In this document: positions 8,570 through 18,300 of the stretch, piece by piece
Layout of the letters: each line of letters begins with the position of its first letter
How positions within the stretch are numbered: the first letter of the stretch is position 1
Assembly (NCBI GenBank): GCA_025869455.1
Contig: JAOZVT010000098.1
Span: forward strand, 1 to 19,744
From: Prosthecobacter sp.
Lineage (GTDB): Bacteria; Verrucomicrobiota; Verrucomicrobiia; Verrucomicrobiales; Verrucomicrobiaceae
Direction: 5' to 3'
Length of the DNA: 19,744 nt
Translations under genes and position numbers: made by a program
The notes under the pieces: generated by a model
Told to the model about the DNA's origin: nothing
The model's input: the letters and a program-made list of their open reading frames with translations, nothing else
Databases searched by the model: none

Positions 8570-9301
8570 ATGAACTCCTCCTTACTTCAACGTTTACTCC
8601 TTACCTTAGCGGCTTTGTTTGCCCTGGGGATGCCTCGACCTAGTGCCGCCAGCACGATCTTCTGGGGCAGCACTTTCGAGCAAGATGTGCTGTTTGATGC
8701 GGCGGGTCAGCCTTTGGGGGGCGAGTTTTCTTTCGAAATTGGGTCCTTTGAAGGGGGCTTCGTGCCGACGATGGAAAATCTGAACGATTGGGCTGCCAAT
8801 TGGAAAGTGTTTGATCGTGCTTATGATCCGACTCCACTGGACGCAGATGACGGTGACCCTGAGGGGTGGAATTCGACGGAGCAGTTTTTTGTGGGAACCG
8901 TGGAGCACACTCTGACCGGGGGCTCGGACTCGCCTGATGCGGATCCCTCGGATACTTTTCCACAAGGTGAAGTGATTTATCTGTGGGTTTACAACACGAA
9001 GGATCGCGAAGCTGGAACTGAGTGGGCCTTAGTCACGGATGGTACCAGTCTGGGCGACAATTACAGTGACTGGGTGTACCCTGATCCGACGGATGTGGGC
9101 TCGTATGATTTGTTGTTGGAGGATGCGGATTTAGGGATTGTGGGGGGACTCAATGGGACGAGTGGCGGTGGCCAAGCCTATACGATCCAAACGGCGGTGA
9201 TCGCTGTGCCTGAGCCGAGTTCGATGCTGCTGATGGGTGTGGCCGCTCTAACGGGGCTGGTGCTGCGGAGACAGAGGAGCCTTAGCGCGGACGCACGTTG
9301 A
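8570..9301 (+). CDS. PEP-CTERM sorting domain protein
   Basis: A 243-residue exported protein. Residues 1-27 form a signal peptide (hydrophobic LLLTLAALFALG, then PSAA before the likely cleavage site). The mature part is acidic and begins TIFWGSTFEQDVLFDAAG, with a PTMENLNDWAANWKVFD stretch; its function is not recognised. The C-terminus is a textbook PEP-CTERM signal: VPEPSS at 213-218, a hydrophobic segment to about 232, then a basic RRQR cluster. Such tails are processed by an exosortase, so the protein should be delivered across the inner membrane and released or attached at the outer surface. The exosortase must be encoded elsewhere. No Shine-Dalgarno sequence precedes the ATG, but the signal peptide starts directly at it. 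The stop codon is 20 bp from the ATG of the downstream giant gene with no terminator between, so the two are probably co-transcribed. Confidence 0.92.
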   Translation: MNSSLLQRLLLTLAALFALGMPRPSAASTIFWGSTFEQDVLFDAAGQPLGGEFSFEIGSFEGGFVPTMENLNDWAANWKVFDRAYDPTPLDADDGDPEGWNSTEQFFVGTVEHTLTGGSDSPDADPSDTFPQGEVIYLWVYNTKDREAGTEWALVTDGTSLGDNYSDWVYPDPTDVGSYDLLLEDADLGIVGGLNGTSGGGQAYTIQTAVIAVPEPSSMLLMGVAALTGLVLRRQRSLSADAR

Positions 9302-9321
9302 TCGAGAAAACGATATCTGGA

Positions 9322-12300
9322 ATGAGTCAGTCCCCCAAGCCAACTTTTGCCAGCCGCTGCCGCCTGATGCGGAGGCGGCTTTCATGCAGACTGGGGCTGA
9401 TGATGTTTTTGGGGCTCGCCTTGCTGGCTGGAGGTGCCTGGGGGCAGACTTACGACTATGGGGACTATAGCTTGTTTTCGAGTGCTGCCAGCACGGTGAA
9501 TTCAAGGTTGAAGATCGGTTCTCAGGTGGATGCGGAGAATTCTGCGACGACAAATTCCACTGCGACGGGGGATGATGTGACGGATGATGATGACGAGGAT
9601 GGTGTGACCTTGCCGGGAACACTTCAGTTAGGAGCTTCTAGTAGCCTAACGGTGAATGTGACCAATACCCGTGGTTCAACGGCCTACCTGAATGTGTGGA
9701 TAGATTGGAATAACAACGGATCGTTGACGGATTCAGGAGAACAGATTGCCTCCAACACCACGATCAGTAACAATACCTCGAACTCGAATCGGACGGTGAA
9801 TTTTACGGTACCTTCTGGGGCTAGTTTGGGCACGGTGGGGGTGCGTGTGCGGCTGACGAGCTCGAGTAGTCCTGGATCAACAGGGACGAAAGGTTACGGT
9901 GAGGTGGAGGATTATACGATCACGGTGGGGAATAACTTGGGCGTGGGAAATCTGGTCTGGAATGATGCGAACGACAATGGTCGCTTTGATGATGGCGAGA
10001 GTGGTATCAACAATGTGCAGGTGGAGCTTTGGTCTCCTGGCACAGATAATGTGATCGGTGGAACGGGCGGTGGAGCCGATACAAAGTTAGCGATCACGAA
10101 TACTTCCGGTGGGGGACTTTATAGTTTTACAGGACTGTCTTCAGGGAAGTATTTTGTGAAGGTGCCAACGCCGCCTCTTTCGCGTGTCAGTTCGGTGGTG
10201 GACACGAGTGATAACGGGCAGGATTCTAACAACAACGGTTCACAGCCGGGCGGTTCAGGCACGGCTTCTTACAGCGGTGTTTTTGATCTGGTGTCAGGCA
10301 CGGAACCTGGATCCTCGGGAACTGGCAATACGGATAACACGATCGACTTTGGTTTTGTCTCCAACGTGGGGGCACCGTTTGTCTGCGATAACCGCTTCTA
10401 CATTATGCAGGATGTGGAGACCTATTCTGGTTCGGGGAATTGGGATACGACGCTGAATTACATTGAGTCGGATCAGTCTCTGGTTCCTATTTTTATCTTC
10501 AGTGGTAAGAAACTCAACGGTCTGGTGGCTTATGGCGGTTACCTTTACTGTGTGGATCAAAATGCGGGGCACCTTTACCGTATCAATGCTCTGGGAACCT
10601 TGGTGGACATGGGGGAGATTGATGGGTTGCCGGGGGGGACGGATGGTCAATGGGGCGGAGCTACGGCGCTGACTTCTGGCCGGATGATTTTGAATCGTTA
10701 CACTTTTAGCAATGCTAGGACGACACTTTATACCATTGAACTTGGGTCCGCCTCAGTCGTGGGGAGTCCAGTTGTGTGTAAATACTCGACGACGAATAAT
10801 TACACGTCGGGTAACTTTGGGGACATCGTTTGGGATCCACTGACGGATAAAATTTACGGTTACAATACCAATGATTCCAGCAACTTGGGACTCTTTGAGA
10901 TCAATACAACGACGGGGATTTGTACCCGGGTTGCTTCCTCTTACCTGTCCACTTTTGGCTCGTTGGTGATTGACGCGAATGGTCTTGCTTATGGTTATGG
11001 GAGTCAGAGCAGTTCGACAACTCAGGACACGCTCTATGTTTTTAACCGAACGAATGGTGTGCTGAACGGTTCCATGACGGCGGTGGGAACGGGACGCAGT
11101 GTGACGAACTCAGATGGTGCTGCCTGCCCAGGCGCTGCTCCGTCTATGAAGATCGGGAATCTGGTCTGGAATGATACGAATAACAATGGAGTGAAGGATA
11201 GTGGTGAAGCAGGGATTGACGGGGTGCAACTTCAGTTATTCTTGGGTGGTGAGGATCCGCTGACGGCGACTCCGGCGACTTCGGTGACAACCAGCGGCGG
11301 TGGGGTGTACACCTTCAGTGATCTCTCCCCTGGGCAATATTTTGTTTACATTCCGACGCCTCCTTCAGGCTTCCCATTGAGCAGCAGTGTGACGGTGACG
11401 GCTGACAGTGGTCAGGATAATGATGACAATGGGATTCAAACGAGTTCGGGTTTGCCAGTGCGTAGCCCTTTGATCTCGCTGGTGGCGGGGACGGAGCCGA
11501 CCAATGACGGCGATAGTGATAGCAATACGGATTTGACGATCGACTTTGGTTTCCGTGCATGTCCTTCGGTGACGGTCAGTGGCACACCTGCGGGGGCGAT
11601 TGTTAATACTTCTTATAGCCACACTTTTTCTGCCAGCGGAGGCAGCAGCCCTTACACTTGGTCATTGGTTAGTGGGACTTTGCCAACAGGTCTAACTTTA
11701 AGTAGTGCTGGCGTGTTGAGTGGTACACCCACGGTGACCAATGGATCTGGAGTTTCAGTGACGGTGCGTGCAACGGATTCGCTGGGCTGCTTGGGCAGTT
11801 CGACGGTGACGCTGGTGGTGTCAGCGAATACGGATTTTGGGGATTATTCTTCATTCCCAAGTGCCTCTAGCATCGTGAGCACTGCCTTACGCATGGGGAC
11901 GCTGGTGGATGCTGAAACCACGGCTACGACGAATGCGTCAGCCACGGGCGATGATATCACTGGGGTGGATGATGAAGACGGTGTGGAATTGCCTGCGAGT
12001 GTGGGCCTAGGAACTGCGGCGAGCTTGAACGTGACGGTGACGAATACGAGTGGTTCGTCGGCGTTTCTGAATGCGTGGATTGATTTCAACCGAAACGGTA
12101 GCCTGAATGATTCTGGGGAGCAAATCGCCAGCAATGTCTCGGTAGCCAACGGGTCCTCCAATTCCGTGCGGACGATCAATTTCAATGTGCCTGCTGCGGC
12201 ATCCTTGGGCGCAAGTGCTGTGCGTGTGCGCCTAACCAGTGTTAGTACTCCAGGGCCTGATGGTGCCGATGGAACGGGGGAGGTGGAAGATCATGCGATT

Positions 12301-15300
12301 TCTATCATTGCATCACTTCGTGACTACAGTGACTTCAGCGGATTGGGGACTGCTTCCAGTCTCATGAGCACCAATTTGCTCATGGGAACGCTGGTGGATG
12401 GAGAGGCCTCGGCGACGACGAATAGTGGTGCGACGGGCGATGATAATACGGGAAGTGATGATGAAGATGGGGTGACCATTCCCGTTAGTTTAGAGATGGG
12501 CGCTACGGTGACGATCCCGATTACGGTAACGAATAACACAGGGGGAAATGCCTATCTGCATGCGTGGATTGACTTCAATAATGATGGGGTGCTAAACAAT
12601 GCTACCCTGAGCAGTGGCGGTGAGCGTTTGGAAGCGGCTCGCTTGATCCAAAGTGTGTCGAAAGGGTCTATTTTCCGTGAATGGTGGTTAGGGATCAGTG
12701 GAACGGCTGTGTCTGACCTAACCAGTAATTCGGCTTATCCGAATAGCCCGACGGGATCTGATGTGCTAACGAGTTTTGAGACTCCAACGGACTGGAATAG
12801 TAACATGGGGCAGCGTGTGCGGGGCTGGGTCTATCCTCCCACCACGGGCAACTACACTTTCTGGGTGGCGGGGGATGACGAGTCGAAGCTTTTCCTTAGC
12901 ATCGATGATTCGGCTGCTAATGCGGCGCTCATTGCCAATGTGCCAGGCTGGACGAGTTCACGTGAGTGGACGAAGTTCTCAGAACAAAAGTCTGTGACCA
13001 TTTCTCTCCAAGCAGGACGTGCGTATTATATTGAGGCGCTGATGAAAGAGGGTGGCGGTGGAGATAACCTAGCCGTGGCCTGGGAGTTATCTGGATCTGG
13101 CACGGGACCGGTGGTCATTGATGGCAGTTACCTCGCTCCCTATACAACCAATGGGGCTTCAAGCACCATTCAAGAGATCAGTTTTACGGTGCCTTTAACG
13201 GCCAGTGCGGGTAGCAATCGTGGGGCACGTTTTTGGTTGAGTGATACTTCGGCGACGACAGCTACGGGTGAATCTGGCACGGGTGAAGTGGAAGATTATG
13301 TGGTGACGATTACTCCGCCACCTATAGACTTTGGGGACTGGTCGGGTGCGGCAGATGCTTCAAGTTATGTCATCAGTACTTTGAAGTTAGGGGCGCTGGT
13401 GGATACTGAGGTTTCCTCAACTCTGAATGCGAGTGCGACAGGGGATGACATCACGGGTAGTGATGATGAAGATGGGGTCAGTTTACCTGCAAGTCTGAAT
13501 CTGGGTAGCTCTGGTACTTTGGTGGCAACGATCACGAACAATTCCGGTGCCACGGCGTATCTCAATGCCTGGGTGGACTTCAATGGGAATGGAAGCTTTA
13601 ACGATTCTGGCGAGCAGATCGTGACGAATAATAGCATCTCCACAGGTTCCTCGGGAGTGACGCGAAGCTTGAACTTTAGTGCGCCGAGCAATGCTAAACC
13701 TGGAGAGCGTGGGGTGCGTGTGCGCTTGACCAACGTGCAGAACCCAGGAGCTACTGGAGCTGTAGGCACGGGTGAGGTGGAGGATTATACGATCACGATC
13801 AATTGTCCCACAATCTCGCTCAGTCCGGCGACGCTGACGACTCCTGTTGTGGGCTATTCCTATAACCAGACGTTTACGTCCAATGGAGGCACCTCACCCT
13901 ACACCTTTACGGTCACGAGCGGCAGTCTGCCTTCGGGTTTGACGCTGAGCAGTGGTGGCTCTTTGACGGGCACTGCCACGAATACCACTCCGACCAATTT
14001 CACGGTGACTGGTATGGATGCGAATGGTTGTTCAACGTCGATCAACTATAACGTGACCCCGGTTTGTCCTGCGATTCCGATTAGTCCTTCGTCTCTGCAA
14101 AATCCTACGGTGGGGAGTTCCTATAGTCAGACGATTACGGCATCTGGAGGGACGGCTCCTTATACTTTCACCATTGCCAGTGGAAGCCTTCCACCTGGGC
14201 TGACATTGGGGCTTAACAACGGGCTGGTGAGTGGAACGACGACTCAGGCTGGAGCGGTTTCCTTTACCCTTTTGGTGACAGACTTTTATGGATGTTCAGC
14301 CACGCAAAATTATTCGGTGACGCCGAGTTGTCCTTCGGTGTCCGTGACGCCGTCCAGTCTGCCTGCGGGTGCCGTGGGGAGCAGTTACAGTCAAACCATG
14401 TCGGCGACTGGCGGTGTAGCGCCTTACAGTTACGTCATCAGTTCTGGGGCATTGCCAGCGGGTCTAACATTGAGTAGTGGTGGACTTCTCAGTGGCTCGC
14501 CAACGACTGGGAATGGTTCAGGCTCCGCGTTTATTATTCGGGCGACGGATTCGCGCGGTTGTATGGGCACGCGTGCTTATTCGGTGAAGATTTGCCCCGT
14601 TATTTCCATGAGTCCTAGCAGTCTGTCTGAGATTGCTCTGGGCGTGAGTTACAGCCAGACGATCACCAGTTCTGGTGGTGTGGCTCCTTATACTTACGCT
14701 TTGAGTTCTGGCACGCTACCGAACGGTCTTTCTCTGTCCTCATCGGGTGTTCTCAGTGGCACGCCGGGGACGGCGGGGACTTCGACGTTTACCGTGCGGA
14801 GTACGGATGCAAACAGTTGCACGGGCACCCAGGCCTATACCGTGACGGTGCGTGCTTATCATATGCTGGGGAATCTCGTCTGGAATGATACGAATAACAA
14901 TGGGCTGCGTGATTCCGGTGAGCCTGGGATGAGTGGTTTGACCGTGCAGCTTTATACCAGCACGAATAGCACGGCGGGAGATGGCGATGATGTTCTTTAC
15001 AGCGGTGGGATCAATCAGGTGACCACCAGCGCAACGGGGGCTTACAGTTTTGCGGATCTGCCTTCGGGTAAGTATGTGGTGAAGGTAACTCCGCCTAGTG
15101 GATACCAGACATCGGGCGTGCCTGTGACGACGGATAATAGCCAGGACAATGATAACAATGGCAGTCAACCGGGTGGTGTGGGAACCGTACTATATAGTCC
15201 TGTCATTACCCTGAGTCCGAATGGGGAATCCACCAGTGATGGTGACTCCGATGCCAATACAGATCTCACTGTGGATTTTGGTTTGTTTGCAGGAATAACT

Positions 15301-18300
15301 TTGGGAGATCTGGTGTGGGTGGATGCCAATAATAATGGGGTCAAAGATGCATCTGAACTGGGAGTCAGCAATGTGACGGTGCAACTGATGTCTCCTGGAA
15401 CAGACAATCAAATTGGAGGAACGGGAAGCGGTGCGGACTCTCAGGTGGCGACGACTCAGACGAATGAGTCGGGAGGGTATAGTTTCCTAGTTTATACGTC
15501 AGGTCGCTATTATGTGACGGTCGCTCCAACGAGTACGTATAGTTTGACCAGTTCATCTGTGGTTACGTCTGATAATGCGGTGGACAATGATAACAATGGT
15601 AGCCAGCCGGGTGGGATCGGCACTTTGATTTACAGTCCGGTTATTCAACTGACGGCAGGGGGAGAACCCGGCAGTAGCGGGACAAGCAATACGGAAGACA
15701 CGCTGGATTTTGGATTGAGAAGTTGTCCAGTTTTGAGTCTGTCTCCCTCTTCTTTGGTCAATGGAACGGTGGGCTCTTCTTATAGTCAAACGCTGGCCGC
15801 TAGTGGTGGTTCTACACCTTATGTGTACAGCGTGGTTATTGGGAGTCTGCCCGCAGGGCTTAGCCTGAATAGCAGCTCGGGATTGATCAATGGTGTGCCG
15901 ACGAGTGCGACTTCTGCCAGCTTCACGGTGCGTGCGGTGGATTCCAGCGGTTGTTTGGTCACTCGTGATTATACGGTTTTGCCTGTGTGTCCGGCTGTGA
16001 GCATTACCACCTCAAGTCTGCCAACTGGAGCTATGGGCGTGGCGTACAATCAGACGCTGGCAGCCACAGGCGGGACATCTCCTTATACTTGGAGTCTTGC
16101 CAGCGGCAGTCTGCCAAGTGGGCTGAGTTTGAATGCGAGCAATGGGGCCATCACAGGCACGCCAACAGCTGGCAATGGTGCGGGCACAAGCATCACTTTC
16201 CGTGTCGTCGATACTTATGGTTGCGCGGCGACTAGCACGCTTTTGCTGAAAGTTTGCCCATCCATTACTTTGAGTCCCACCACGCTTTCTGGGGCGACTT
16301 CGGGGTCTGCTTACTCGCAAACGATTACCGCTACGGGTGGTGTTAGTCCTTACACTTATACCTTGGCCTCAGGTGGGTTACCAGCGGGCTTGAGCCTGAG
16401 CAGTGCTGGGGTGATCTCGGGTACGCCAACCAGCATCTCCAGTACTTCATTCATCGTGCGGGCGACGGATGCGAATGATTGTGCTGGAACACGGGCTTAT
16501 GCTCTGACGCCAGCCTGTGCCTCAGTGGTGATCAATACGGCAAGTCTGCCCTTTGCTTATTTAAACACGGCTTATAGCACGAGCTTGAATGCGAGCGCGG
16601 GTGTGGCTCCCTACACTTGGTCTCTTTCCAGTGGGACTTTGCCAACGGGCCTAACTTTAAGTAGCGGTGGTGTTATTTCAGGAACTCCGACTTCTCTCGG
16701 CAGTGCTTCGATCACGGTGCGTGTGGCGGATGCCAATGGATGTGCCACCACGCGTGTGCTGACGCTGACGGTGAAGGGCCTGACTTTGGGGAATCGTGTT
16801 TGGCTGGACAGTGACAATGATGGCCTGATGGAGTCAGGTGAACCCGGAGTCCCTGGGGCGAGTGTGCAGATCTTTAATCCTGGCTCTGACAATGCAATCG
16901 GTGGAACGGGCGGTGCGGCGGACGCGCAGGTGGGCTTAACCGTCAACACGGCTGCGGATGGGGCTTACAGCTTCACCAATTTACCGCCTGGAAACTATTA
17001 TGTGAAAGTGACTGCGCCAGCCGCTTACACCCATACCAGTGGCACGCCTGCCACTACGGATAACAATGTGGATGGTAACAATGATGGTGCACAACCCGGT
17101 GGTCCAGGTACTCCGCTTTACAGCCCGATTATTTCTCTGCAACCTGGAGAGGAGTCCACGACCGACGGGGATGGTGATGCGGATACGAACCTCACGGTGG
17201 ATTTTGGTTTGTGGGCACCTTTGGCGGTCGGAAACATGGTCTTCTTAGACATCAATCGTGATGATCGAATGAATGCCAATGAGGGGATCACGAATGTCTT
17301 CATTCAACTCTTCCGCGAAGGCGCGAATGTGCAGACGGATGTGGCGGTGAATGCTGCCATTACGGATGATAAAGGCCGCTATATTATGACGGGTATCGAT
17401 CCCGGCTCCTACTTCCTGCACATCGCCGCCATTCAGTTTGATGCGGGTGGGGTGCTGTTTAATACCAAGCCGATGGCCAGTGTGGTGGCTGGGGATGATG
17501 ATGTGGGGCAAAATCTTTTGGTGAACAATACCCCTTCTGTGGGAGGTGCCAGCACGGCTGTCTTTACTCTGATCCCTGGCCAGTTAGCAAGTGGCAGTGC
17601 CGAGTCTGGTACGGAAGGTGTGGCGGATGATGATGGGGTGGATTCTAACACGGATCTGACGTATGATCTGGGTTTGGTGGCTGAGGCGTCTGCGTTCATT
17701 GCCATCGAACGGCCTGCCGTTTTCTCGGCCATGAGCCCATCTCCTTTGGTGGCTGAAGCTGAATCCGAAATGACCTTTGCCGCCTGGCAGGCAGCTCATC
17801 CATTGGATGGTAAAAATGCGGCGACTGACAATCCTGACAGTGATTTGTACGCGAACCTTTTGGAGTATGCTTTGGGCACTGATCCAGCCAATGGGGCCAG
17901 TGGTGCTGGACGCTTCCTGATGGAAACACAGGCGACTACGGGTGCAGTGGATGTGCTGGTGAAGCAGCCTGTGGCGGGTAGGCAAGATATTGTCCTGACT
18001 CTTGAGACGAGTGTGGATGCGCAGACTTGGACGCCAGCGCGGGTGCCTGTGCAGACTACCTTTGATCAGATGGGTGATCAAACTCAACGTTATGCTGGCC
18101 TGGATAGTGAAGTTTTTGCAGGGGCTGCGCGCGGTCTTGTGCGGCTGAAGGTGGTGCTGGATGCTGATCTGAATGGCGCACCCGAAGCCACTGCGACCAC
18201 TCCTGCGTGGATGTATAGTCGTGAGTTATTCTCTGTGGGGACACGCAGCTTTTCGATGCCTCTGGAGCAGCCCGAATTGTATGCGGGTCTGATTGCTAGC

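Noticed and set aside
8425..8643. A 72-residue open frame upstream of the PEP-CTERM gene
   Set aside because: It starts inside the putative promoter, overlaps the PEP-CTERM signal peptide in another frame and has no recognisable protein features.
10632..10638. A run of seven G inside the giant gene as a phase-variation tract
   Set aside because: The tract is short, the frame is intact, and such runs are expected by chance from Pro-Gly-Gly codons in this composition.
13804..16779. Repeated DNA as a CRISPR array or minisatellite
   Set aside because: Repeats are about 264 bp, in frame, diverged and code for Ig-like domains; there are no short identical repeats with spacers.
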